Source: Streptomyces tauricus (lineage in GTDB: Bacteria; Actinomycetota; Actinomycetes; Streptomycetales; Streptomycetaceae). From it: 64,000 bases of DNA. The stretch's first letter is position 1; the number at the start of each line of letters is the position of its first letter. A program made the position numbers and the translations under genes. Positions 43,734-51,546 of the stretch are shown one piece after another. The stretch covers positions 62,001 to 126,000 of the forward strand of contig NZ_BMVY01000004.1 of NCBI RefSeq assembly GCF_014650955.1, given 5' to 3'. The notes beneath the pieces were generated by a model, which worked only from the letters and a program-made list of their open reading frames with translations, was not told the DNA's origin and searched no databases.

Positions 43734-46082
43734 TCAGCGCACCACCAGGGTCGCGGGGGACGGTTCTTCGAGTCGTACGGACGTGGCGTGCTCGCCGAGC
43801 AGGAACCCGCGCAGGGTGTACGGGACGGGACAGGGCGCCGAGTCCAGCTCGTACTCGACCGTACGCAGTTCCAGGAGCTCGGCTCCGGCGATCCTGAGCA
43901 CGGTCGTGCCGTCGGCGGGCCCGCGCGGGCGCAGGGTCCCGCTGCGCGCCACACAGACGAACTCCGGCAGTGAATCAGGGAGTCCGGTCTGAACCCCCTC
44001 GGACGACGGATCGGATGAGGGATCGGACGAGGAGCCGGGTGATGGGTCGGGTGCTGGATCGGGAGAAGAGAGGGTCACGCGGATCAGCGGTTTGCCGCGC
44101 CGCAGCATCCGGCGCGGCCCGGGCACCAGGCGGTACGCGACGGACGCGTCCGGCGGCAGCACCGCCTCGGCGGCCGACGGCAGCGCCACCACGGACCCCG
44201 AGGCGCGCGGCGCGGGCACGGCCCTGACCCGGACACCGCCCCGGCCGACCGGCAGCCGCAAACCCTGACGCCGGTACTGGTGCGCGGCGACGGCCCTCTC
44301 GCCCGTGCGCCCGTCGCCCTCCGTCCAACTGACGGTCAGCAGACCGGTGCCCTCGGGCCAGTCGAGGACGACCTGCACCTGACCGTCCGCCTGCCGCCGC
44401 GCGCTCAGCCCGGTCACGGGGACGGGCGCCTCCACGGTGACGGTCGGCCCGGCCACGGCACGTTCCCCGAGCACGGCGACGGCCGCCACCTCGGCATGCG
44501 TGCCGGGCGGCGGACACAGCACCTCACCATCGCCGTCGCCGTCCCGACGGGACCACGGGAGCGGTACGGGCACCTCGGAGACGGCCAACTCGGTTCCGGG
44601 GAAAGGCGCTTCACCGGGCCAGCACACGAGCCGTACCTCCGTGCCTTTCCTGGGCAGGCCGTCCTCGCCGCCCGTCCAGGTGAACCGGATTCCCTCGCCC
44701 TCCGCCGTGGCCGTGAGCGTCCGTACGGGGTCGGGCCAGCGGTGCACCGTCCGGGTCGCCGCGGCGCCGGCAGAGGCCACGGACTGTCCCTCGGGCGTGC
44801 GGTAGTGGCAGACGACCCGGAACCGGTGCGGGCCGGGCGGCAGCCCGGTGGCGGTGAACCGGCCGTCCCCGCACGGCAGGTGTGCGGTCAGGCCGTCGGG
44901 ACCGGTGTGCTCGACCGTCACCTCCGTGGCGCCCGGCGGGGTCCGCCAGGTGCCGTCGATCCGCTCCCGGCCGTCCGTCAGCGCGAGATCGCTCACCTCG
45001 GGGGTGACCGCCATCTCCCGCGCGACGAGGGGTACGCCGTCGACGCGGCCCTGGCGCACGGGGAGCGCCACGTACCGCACCACGCTCCCGAGCGGTACCG
45101 CCCGGTCCTCGATGCCGCCCGCGCCGCCCTCAGCCGGGGCCACCTGGCGCACCTCGCGTACCTCGGTGCTGCCTCGCCCGGTCCGCCGGAGCCGCAGGAT
45201 CCGCCAGGTGACGCCGGGTTCTGTCGCGTCCCAGGTCAACACCGCCGACTCCGGGCCCAGTACGCACCGCAGCGGCTCGGCGCGGTCGTCGTGGCGGGGC
45301 CGGTGGATGCGTACCAGGCTGAACAGTGCCTTGCGGTCGTCCGCCGCGAGGCGCAGGACCCGCAGGTACTCCTCCGTCGCGGCCTCGGTGTCGCCGGCCC
45401 GCTCGGCGTCACGGGCCGCGTCCAGCGCGGCGTCGGCATGGCCGAGGCGGCGGGAGAGGGTGGTCCGGAGCGTGCCGAGCGACGGGTCGCGGCCGGTGCG
45501 CGGCAGCCGCTCCAGGAGTGTGCGCACACGACGGAGCCGGTGCTCGGCCCAGGCGTCGGCCAGTGACTCGGCGGCGGCCCGCTGCGCCCTGTCCAGGACC
45601 GGGCGGACGCGGGCGGCGGCCACGAGGCCCGCGGCCTCCTCGGCGTGGATGCCCAAGGAGCGGGCGGTGTCGGGGTGTTGGCCGCGCGGGTGGTCCTGGA
45701 GCAGTTCGATCAGCTGGTACAGGACGACTCTGCGCAGGGTCTGCGGGTCGTGTCGGTGGAGTTCGGCGAGTTGGTTCGCGAGGGCGGCTGCCGGGCCGGT
45801 GCCGCGGCCCAGGTCGGCCAGCAGCGCGTGGTCGACGCGTCGTCGGCCGCGGGCGCCGACCGGGACGAACACGCCGTCCAGGACGCGTAATCCGGGGCCT
45901 GAGGTGAACAGTTCGCCGATGTGGCGCAGGCCGGCGGCGTGTTGGGTGGCGAGGAGGTGGGCGTAGCCGGGGGTGAGGGGGGAGAGGGGGAGTGCGGACA
46001 GGGCTCGGGGCAGGCCGAGGTGATGCCCGAACTCCTGACCTGCCACCTGTACCGCTCCCCCGGTCGTGCCTGCGACCGACAT
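43734..46082 (-). CDS. large protein with helical N-terminus and FN3-like domains
   Basis: A 782-aa protein of unknown function, first gene of the GTPase operon. The N-terminal third (about 1-280) is helical and repetitive (RAQRAAAESLADAWAEHRLR, AATEEYLRVLRLAADDRKAL), tetratricopeptide-like in feel. From about 290 onward are several beta-sandwich modules of fibronectin type III character (ESAVLTWDATEPGVTWRILR; GIRFTWTGGEDGLP; VQVVLDWPEGTGLLTVSW). A Ser/Asp/Pro repeat (SSSDPSSDPSSEG) sits near 690. No signal peptide is seen. ATG 46082 is chosen; an earlier in-frame start at 46208 is possible. It may recognise a ligand or assemble the complex. Confidence 0.65.
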   Translation of the reverse strand: MSVAGTTGGAVQVAGQEFGHHLGLPRALSALPLSPLTPGYAHLLATQHAAGLRHIGELFTSGPGLRVLDGVFVPVGARGRRRVDHALLADLGRGTGPAAALANQLAELHRHDPQTLRRVVLYQLIELLQDHPRGQHPDTARSLGIHAEEAAGLVAAARVRPVLDRAQRAAAESLADAWAEHRLRRVRTLLERLPRTGRDPSLGTLRTTLSRRLGHADAALDAARDAERAGDTEAATEEYLRVLRLAADDRKALFSLVRIHRPRHDDRAEPLRCVLGPESAVLTWDATEPGVTWRILRLRRTGRGSTEVREVRQVAPAEGGAGGIEDRAVPLGSVVRYVALPVRQGRVDGVPLVAREMAVTPEVSDLALTDGRERIDGTWRTPPGATEVTVEHTGPDGLTAHLPCGDGRFTATGLPPGPHRFRVVCHYRTPEGQSVASAGAAATRTVHRWPDPVRTLTATAEGEGIRFTWTGGEDGLPRKGTEVRLVCWPGEAPFPGTELAVSEVPVPLPWSRRDGDGDGEVLCPPPGTHAEVAAVAVLGERAVAGPTVTVEAPVPVTGLSARRQADGQVQVVLDWPEGTGLLTVSWTEGDGRTGERAVAAHQYRRQGLRLPVGRGGVRVRAVPAPRASGSVVALPSAAEAVLPPDASVAYRLVPGPRRMLRRGKPLIRVTLSSPDPAPDPSPGSSSDPSSDPSSEGVQTGLPDSLPEFVCVARSGTLRPRGPADGTTVLRIAGAELLELRTVEYELDSAPCPVPYTLRGFLLGEHATSVRLEEPSPATLVVR

Positions 46083-46247
46083 CCCATCAGATTCGGGGGG
46101 TGGGAGGGGGTGGATTTCGGAATCCGGCGAGGTGGGAGGGGTTGTGTGGGCCGGGTGGGTCTGAAGTGAAGAACCAAAACGTTCCTCGCCCCCGCCGCCC
46201 CTACCCACCCCGTCACCACATGGGGGCTCCGCCCCCTATCCCCCCAT

Positions 46248-46297
46248 TGCGCAGTTCCCCGCGCCCCTACGTACGTAGGGGCGCGGGGAACTGCGCA
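46248..46297. terminator. 50-bp perfect palindrome built from two repeat elements
   Basis: Two inverted copies of GCGCAGTTCCCCGCGCCCCT (46249-46268 and 46277-46296) are joined by ACGTACGT, which is itself a palindrome. The whole of 46248-46297 is therefore a perfect 25-bp-arm palindrome with no loop. It lies 39 bp downstream of the chelatase stop and upstream of the GTPase operon, where it could insulate the two transcripts. A second hairpin (GGGGGC-TCC-GCCCCC, 46222-46236) follows. Confidence 0.8.
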
Positions 46298-46335
46298 GTC
46301 TTTTGGCCCGCCCCCGCCGGCCCGCACCTGACGGT

Positions 46336-47079
46336 TCAGGCGCCCAGGGCTGCTCGCGCGGTCGGCGCAAGCGCCTCCTCGTAGCGGGTGAGGAGCAGTT
46401 GCGCGACCTCCGGCGACGCGCCCAGTACCGGCGCCAACACGTCCGCCTCGGACGCACCAACCGCCACCCGGTCCGGCAGCCGCCCCGGCGCGAGGAAGTA
46501 CGGCGCCACGACCACCCGCCCGCACCCCAGTTCGCGCAGCGACCGCACCACATCCTCCGTGCGCGGCAGCGACGTGCCGGAGGCGAACGCAGGCCGCACG
46601 GCGCACCAGCCGGTGCGCCGCCACTCCCGCGCGATTTCTGCGATCACTGCGATCGCCTCCGGGTCCGTGGACCCCGCCGCGGCCAGGACGACCCCGGTCG
46701 AGGACTTGTCGGCGGGGGCGAGCCCCGCCTCGTACAGCCGCCGTTCCAGCGCGGCCGTCAGGAGCGGTGACGGGCCCAGGACCTCGGCCTGCCGGATCCG
46801 CAGCCGGGCCGGTGCCTCGTTCAGCACCGACGGGATGTCCGTCTTCGCGTGGAAGGCGCGGGTCAGGAGGAGGGGGAGGGCCACGACGTCGCGTACGCCC
46901 TCCGCCGCCAGGGACTTCAGCTTGCCCGAGACGGACGGGAGGTTGAACTCCAGGAAGCCGGTCTCCACGCGCACCCCGGGCCGCCGCGCCCGCACCTGGC
47001 GTACCAGGGCGTGCACGGTCGCGGCATGGCGCGGGTCGCGGCTGCCGTGGGCGATGACGAGGAGGACCGGTCGGGCCAT
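46336..47079 (-). CDS. sirohydrochlorin chelatase (CbiX/SirB-like)
   Basis: A 247-aa class II chelatase with two CbiX half-domains. The active-site His are visible in VIAHGSRDP and in TRAFHAKTDIP, with LEFNLPSV as a further signature. It inserts Fe2+ (or Co2+) into sirohydrochlorin. In this context Fe insertion to make siroheme for the sulfite reductase encoded in the same operon is the most likely role. ATG 47079 is 5 nt after the permease stop, so it is the last gene of the sulfur operon. The longer open frame to 47793 is only an antisense-type extension. Confidence 0.92.
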   Translation of the reverse strand: MARPVLLVIAHGSRDPRHAATVHALVRQVRARRPGVRVETGFLEFNLPSVSGKLKSLAAEGVRDVVALPLLLTRAFHAKTDIPSVLNEAPARLRIRQAEVLGPSPLLTAALERRLYEAGLAPADKSSTGVVLAAAGSTDPEAIAVIAEIAREWRRTGWCAVRPAFASGTSLPRTEDVVRSLRELGCGRVVVAPYFLAPGRLPDRVAVGASEADVLAPVLGASPEVAQLLLTRYEEALAPTARAALGA

Positions 47080-47084
47080 GGAGG

Positions 47085-48002
47085 TCAGCTTTTCACCAGG
47101 AGACCGCGGCTGCGCAGCACCCACCGCTCCAGCGGGCTGAAGATCAGCAGGTCGATGGCGATACCGACGATCAGGATGAGGAGGATGGCGAGGAACACCA
47201 TGGGCATGCTGTTGGCCGTACGGCCGTTCTCCAGCAGCTGGCCGAGGCCGACGCCCAGGTCGGGCGAGGACGCGATGATCTCGGCGGCCATCAGCGAACG
47301 CCAGGAGAACGCCCAGCCCTGCTTGAGCCCGGCGAGATAACCGGGCAGCGCGGCCGGGATCACGATGTGCCAGGTGCCGCGCAGGCCCGTCGCGCCCATC
47401 GTGCGGCCCGCGCGCAGGAACAGCGGCGGGACCTGGTCGACGCCGGAGACGAGCCCGTTGGCGATGGAGGGGACCGCGCCGAGCAGGATGACCGCGTACA
47501 TCATCGAGTCGTTGAGGCCGAGCCACAGGACCGCCGGCGGCACCCACGCCACCGACGGCAGCGACTGGAGGCCGGACAGGATCGGGCCGATCGCCGCGCG
47601 TACGAACTTCACGCGGGCGACCAGCAGTCCCAGCGGGGTGCCGATGACGAGGGCCATCAGGAAGCCGAGCAGGCCGCGCGAGACGCTCGTCCAGATGTAT
47701 TCGAGGAGCGTGCCCTCCAGCCAGGCCTCCTGGACCTCGTCCCAGACGGCGGACGGCGCCGGCAGCTTGTAGCTGTCGGTGACCTCCGCCCACACCAGGA
47801 CCTGCCAGACGATCAGCACCAGCGCCACGGCGACGATCGGCGGGAAGACCTTCTCCATGAAGGTCGTGCGGAACGGGGCCCTCTTCGACTGGACGGTGTC
47901 CAGCGCGTCGAGGCCCGCCTCCAGTCCGGCGAGATCGCCCCCGCCGTCCTTCGCGGCGGGAGCGTCACCGTCCTTGACGGTGCTCGTCTCAGTGCTGGCC
48001 AT
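47085..48002 (-). CDS. SsuC/TauC-type ABC transporter permease
   Basis: A 305-aa membrane permease of the nitrate/sulfonate/taurine family. Helices: VAVALVLIVWQVLVW, GLLGFLMALVIGTPLGLLVA, LLILIVGIAIDLLIF. The cytoplasmic coupling loop is RTMGATGLRGTWHIVIPAALPG. It probably imports alkanesulfonates or sulfate esters for the assimilation operon. ATG 48002 overlaps the ATPase stop by 14 nt. Confidence 0.92.
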   Translation of the reverse strand: MASTETSTVKDGDAPAAKDGGGDLAGLEAGLDALDTVQSKRAPFRTTFMEKVFPPIVAVALVLIVWQVLVWAEVTDSYKLPAPSAVWDEVQEAWLEGTLLEYIWTSVSRGLLGFLMALVIGTPLGLLVARVKFVRAAIGPILSGLQSLPSVAWVPPAVLWLGLNDSMMYAVILLGAVPSIANGLVSGVDQVPPLFLRAGRTMGATGLRGTWHIVIPAALPGYLAGLKQGWAFSWRSLMAAEIIASSPDLGVGLGQLLENGRTANSMPMVFLAILLILIVGIAIDLLIFSPLERWVLRSRGLLVKS

Positions 48003-48807
48003 GTCGGCGGATCTCCCCACGCAGTTGTTCGGTGATCTCGACGGACAGTTCCGCCACGGCGGGGTCCTCGATGCGGCGCGGCTGCGGGATGTCGACCGTC
48101 CACTCCCGTGCGATCCGCCCCGGGCGCGAGGACAGCAGCACCACGCGCTCGGCGAGCCGTACCGCCTCGCGCACGTTGTGCGTCACGAACAGCACCGACA
48201 CGTTCGTCTCGTGCCAGATCCGGGTCAGTTCGTCGTGCAGCACGTCCCGCGTGATGGCGTCCAGAGCCGCGAACGGCTCGTCCATCAGCAGCAGCCGGCT
48301 GTCCTGGGCGAGCGCGCGGGCCAGCGCGACCCGCTGCCGCATACCGCCGGACAGCTCGTGCACCCGCTTGCCGTACGCGCCCTTCAGCCGGACGAGCTCC
48401 AGGAGCTCCTCCGTCCTGGCGCGGCGGTCGTTCTTGGGCAGGCCCCGCAGTCTCAGGGCCAGTTCGATGTTCTTGCCCGCGGTCAGCCACGGGAAGAGGG
48501 CGTGCTCCTGGAACATCAGGGCCGGGCGGCCGTCGGTGCTGATGCCGCCCGTGGACGGCTTGTCGAGCCCGGCGACCAGGTTGAGCAGCGTCGACTTGCC
48601 ACACCCGGAAGCTCCCAGGAGGGTGACGAACTCGCCGGGCGCGACATCGAGGGTGATGTCGTCCAGGACGAGCTGCTGCCCGGCGGGGCCGGCGAAGGAC
48701 TTCGAGACGTGCTCGATCCGGGCGGCGTACTCCACCGACGTACCGGCTTCGGCGTCGGCGGTCTTGGCGAGGGCGGTTGCCACGGTCGTCACCTCCTGGG
48801 AACTCAT
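47989..48807 (-). CDS. SsuB/TauB-type ABC transporter ATPase
   Basis: A 272-aa ATPase: Walker A LGASGCGKST, Q-loop LMFQEHALFPW, signature LSGGMRQRVALARAL, Walker B LLLMDEPFAALD and switch His in VTHNVREA. It powers the permease encoded immediately downstream and pairs with the binding lipoprotein upstream. ATG 48807, 34 bp after the lipoprotein stop codon. Confidence 0.94.
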   Translation of the reverse strand: MSSQEVTTVATALAKTADAEAGTSVEYAARIEHVSKSFAGPAGQQLVLDDITLDVAPGEFVTLLGASGCGKSTLLNLVAGLDKPSTGGISTDGRPALMFQEHALFPWLTAGKNIELALRLRGLPKNDRRARTEELLELVRLKGAYGKRVHELSGGMRQRVALARALAQDSRLLLMDEPFAALDAITRDVLHDELTRIWHETNVSVLFVTHNVREAVRLAERVVLLSSRPGRIAREWTVDIPQPRRIEDPAVAELSVEITEQLRGEIRRHGQH

Positions 48808-48841
48808 GGGTGTGCTGGCCTGAACTCTCGGCGTTCCGGGC

Positions 48842-49945
48842 TTACTTGACGCCGAGGCCGGCGTCGTCGACCGCGCTCGCGCCCTCGGCCTCGAGGACCT
48901 TGTTCAGTGGCGCGAGGTCGTAGATGCCGTCGAGCTTGGGCTTCTCCAGCAGACCGGCCTTCACCGCGTGCTCCGCCTCGGTGTTGAGGGTCGAGGCCAG
49001 CGGGTCGTCGGTGAACTGGATCGACTTCCACGCCGGGTCGATGACCTCGGCGGGCAGCTCCTTGCCGGACAGCTCCTTGAGCTTGGTGTTGGCGGCGGCC
49101 TTCGCCTCGTCCGGGTTGGCGTTGATCCACTTGTTGGTCTTCACCGAGCCGCGCAGCACGGCCTCGACGACGTCCGGGTGCGCCTTGAGGAACTTCTGCG
49201 ACACGATGATGTTCGTGATCACGAACTTCTTGTCGGGCCACAGGTCGGCCTCGTCGAGCAGCACCTTCGCGCCCTCGGCGACCAGCTTGGACGCGGTCGG
49301 CTCCGGCACCCACGCGCCGTCGATGGACCCCGACTTGTAGGCGTCCGGCGTGATCTTGTTGTCCGTACGGACCACGGAGACGTCGCCCTTGCCGCTCTCG
49401 GCGTCGACCTTCCAGCCCTGCTCGGCGATCCAGTTGAGGAACGCCACGTCCTGCGTGTTGCCCAGCTGCGGGGTGGCGATCTTCTTGCCCTTGATGTCCT
49501 TGGTGGACTTGATCTTGTCCGGGTTCACCACCAGCTTCACCCCGCCCGAGGCGGAGCCGCCGATGATCCGCAGGCCCTTGCCGTCGGTCGTGCTGTAGCC
49601 GTTGATGGCGGGGGAGGGGCCGATCCAGCCGATGTCGATCGAACCGGAGTTGAGCGCCTCGATCTCGGAGGGACCCGCGTTGAACTGGGAGTACGAGGCC
49701 TTCGTGCCCCCGAGCTCCTTCTGCAGCAGCCCCTCCTGGTCACCCACGAGTGCCGTGGCGTGCGTCAGGTTCGGGAAGTAGCCGATCCGGACGGTGTCGG
49801 CGGAGAGCTTCTTGCCCTCGGCGGCGACCTTCGAGGTGTCCTCGTCCTTGTCGGAGCCGTAGCCGCAGGCGGCGAGGGTGAGGAGGGGAAGAGCGGCGGC
49901 CACGGCTATGCCGCGGCGAAGCAGTGTGGAGCCCTTGGCAGGCAC
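48842..49945 (-). CDS. sulfonate/sulfate-ester-binding ABC lipoprotein
   Basis: A 367-aa lipoprotein. The signal sequence (LLRRGIAVAAALPLLTLAAC) ends in a lipobox Cys. The binding domain has the aliphatic sulfonate/taurine family layout (VRIGYFPNLTHATALVGDQ, FNAGPSEIEALNSGSIDIGW). It captures an organosulfur or similar anion outside the membrane. GTG 49945 is chosen because the signal peptide begins there and GAGAGGA precedes it. Ligand specificity (sulfonate, taurine or sulfate ester) is inferred from family and operon only. Confidence 0.9.
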   Translation of the reverse strand: MPAKGSTLLRRGIAVAAALPLLTLAACGYGSDKDEDTSKVAAEGKKLSADTVRIGYFPNLTHATALVGDQEGLLQKELGGTKASYSQFNAGPSEIEALNSGSIDIGWIGPSPAINGYSTTDGKGLRIIGGSASGGVKLVVNPDKIKSTKDIKGKKIATPQLGNTQDVAFLNWIAEQGWKVDAESGKGDVSVVRTDNKITPDAYKSGSIDGAWVPEPTASKLVAEGAKVLLDEADLWPDKKFVITNIIVSQKFLKAHPDVVEAVLRGSVKTNKWINANPDEAKAAANTKLKELSGKELPAEVIDPAWKSIQFTDDPLASTLNTEAEHAVKAGLLEKPKLDGIYDLAPLNKVLEAEGASAVDDAGLGVK

Positions 49946-50049
49946 GGGAGGGTTTCCTCTCGTTGGCCCGGCGGTCACGGTTCTTCAGGTCGTGGCCGGG
50001 AGGTCGGCAGGTCTTCGTCGTATCCGCGACGGCGGGCGGGGGGACGGGG

Positions 50050-50066
50050 CGCGCAGGCAGTGCGCG
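50050..50066 (-). promoter_or_regulatory. hairpin just after a Cys-Ala-Cys-ending small ORF
   Basis: CGCGCA (50050-50055) and TGCGCG (50061-50066) form a 6-bp stem with a 5-nt loop, starting 4 nt after the stop of the 35-aa ORF and about 105 nt before the transporter lipoprotein start. It could act as an attenuator-like element. Evidence is limited to position and pairing. Confidence 0.4.
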
Positions 50067-50070
50067 TACG

Positions 50071-50178
50071 TCAGCACGCACATCGCGCGACCCCGCCCTG
50101 CCCGGCACCGAGGGCGCCGCTGCCGACGCGGCCGCCCTCCTTCGCGAACGTGGAGTAGAAGTCCCTGGTGGCCGTCAT
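50071..50178 (-). CDS. 35-aa small ORF ending Cys-Ala-Cys
   Basis: ATG 50178 lies 1 nt after the cysN stop. The predicted peptide starts TATRDFYSTFAKEGG and ends with codons for Cys-Ala-Cys before TGA. It may be a regulatory or leader peptide for the transporter genes in a sulfur operon, or it may simply be noncoding. No family recognised. Confidence 0.35.
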   Translation of the reverse strand: MTATRDFYSTFAKEGGRVGSGALGAGQGGVARCAC

Positions 50179-50179
50179 G

Positions 50180-51544
50180 TCAGAAGTCCCACCCGTCCTC
50201 GTCCGCCTCGGCCCTGACCGGCTCCGGGGAGGCGAAGGACTCGCCGACCATGCCCGCGGTGAGCGTGGTCCCGTCGGAGGGGTCGATCAGGATGAACGAG
50301 CCGGTGCGCCGGGAGTCGGCGTACGAGTCCACCGGCAGCGGCTCGGCGGTACGGATCTTCACGCGCCCGATGTCGTTGGCGACCAGGTGGCCCGGGTGCG
50401 GGTGCAGGGACAGGTCGTCGAGGGTGAGCCGCGAGGGGATGTCCTTGACGATCGCCTTGACCGTGCGGGTGCCGTGCTTGAGCAGCACGCGGTGGCCGAT
50501 GGTCAGCGGTGCGTCGGCCACGTGGCAGACCGTCGCCTCGATGTCCTGCGTGGTCGCGGGCGCGTCCTTGGTCGGCACGATGAGGTCACCGCGCGAGATG
50601 TCGACGTCGTCCTCCAGGAGGACCGTCACCGACTGCGTCGTCCAGGCCAGGTCGACCGGCTCGCCCAGCAGGTCGATGGAGGCGATCCGCGAGGTACGGC
50701 CGGAGGGCAGCACGGTGACCGCCTCACCGACGCGGAACGCGCCGGCCGCGATCTGACCGGCGTACCCGCGGTAGTCCGGGTGCTCCGCGGTCTGCGGGCG
50801 GATCACGTACTGCACGGGCAGCCGCGCGTGGCAGGTCGCGAGGTCGTGGCTGACCGGCAGGGTCTCCAGGTGCTCCAGGAAGGTGGGCCCGCCGTACCAG
50901 TCCATGTTCGCGGAGGGGTCCACCACGTTGTCGCCGGCGAGCGCGGAGATCGGGATCGCGGTGATCTCGGGAACGCCCAGCTCGGAGGCGTACGCCGTGA
51001 ACTCCTCGGCGATCGCGGCGAACACGGGCTCCTGGTAGTCGACGAGGTCCATCTTGTTGACGGCGAGCACGACGTGCGGGACGCGCAGGAGGGCGGCGAT
51101 CGCGGCGTGGCGGCGGGTCTGCTCGACGACACCGTTGCGCGCGTCGACCAGGACCACCGTCAGCTCGGCGGTGGACGCCCCCGTCACCATGTTGCGGGTG
51201 TACTGCACATGCCCCGGCGTGTCCGCGAGGATGAACCGGCGCTTGGCCGTGGCGAAGTAGCGGTAGGCCACGTCGATGGTGATGCCCTGTTCGCGTTCGG
51301 CGCGCAGGCCGTCGGTGAGCAGGGCGAGGTCGGGGGTGTCCTGGCCGCGGTTGCGTGAGGCGTGCTCGACGGCTTCGAGCTGGTCGGTGAGGACCGACTT
51401 GGAGTCGTGGAGGAGGCGTCCGACGAGGGTGGACTTGCCGTCGTCGACGGAACCCGCGGTCGCGAACCGGAGCAGCGTCGTCTCGGACAGCTGCTCGACC
51501 GACAGCGGCTCGATGGGCTCGGTGGGCTCGATGGTGCTCGTCAT
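50180..51544 (-). CDS. cysN: sulfate adenylyltransferase large subunit, GTPase
   Basis: A 454-aa EF-Tu-like GTPase that activates the CysD adenylyltransferase so that sulfate and ATP form APS. G1 AGSVDDGKST, G3 DTPGHVQYTRNM, G4 NKMD, and the beta-barrel domains follow (GYAGQIAAGAFRVGEAVTV). No CysC kinase domain is fused; cysC is a separate gene two positions upstream. ATG 51544 is 2 nt after the cysD stop. Cytoplasmic. Confidence 0.95.
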   Translation of the reverse strand: MTSTIEPTEPIEPLSVEQLSETTLLRFATAGSVDDGKSTLVGRLLHDSKSVLTDQLEAVEHASRNRGQDTPDLALLTDGLRAEREQGITIDVAYRYFATAKRRFILADTPGHVQYTRNMVTGASTAELTVVLVDARNGVVEQTRRHAAIAALLRVPHVVLAVNKMDLVDYQEPVFAAIAEEFTAYASELGVPEITAIPISALAGDNVVDPSANMDWYGGPTFLEHLETLPVSHDLATCHARLPVQYVIRPQTAEHPDYRGYAGQIAAGAFRVGEAVTVLPSGRTSRIASIDLLGEPVDLAWTTQSVTVLLEDDVDISRGDLIVPTKDAPATTQDIEATVCHVADAPLTIGHRVLLKHGTRTVKAIVKDIPSRLTLDDLSLHPHPGHLVANDIGRVKIRTAEPLPVDSYADSRRTGSFILIDPSDGTTLTAGMVGESFASPEPVRAEADEDGWDF

Positions 51545-51546
51545 GG

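Noticed and set aside
46248..46297. Palindrome as an insertion-sequence end or attachment site
   Set aside because: No transposase or integrase is nearby, and the same unit recurs as a terminator-like element elsewhere.
49740..50108. 122-aa minus-strand frame over the transporter lipoprotein start
   Set aside because: It is out of frame with the signal peptide and has no recognisable content.
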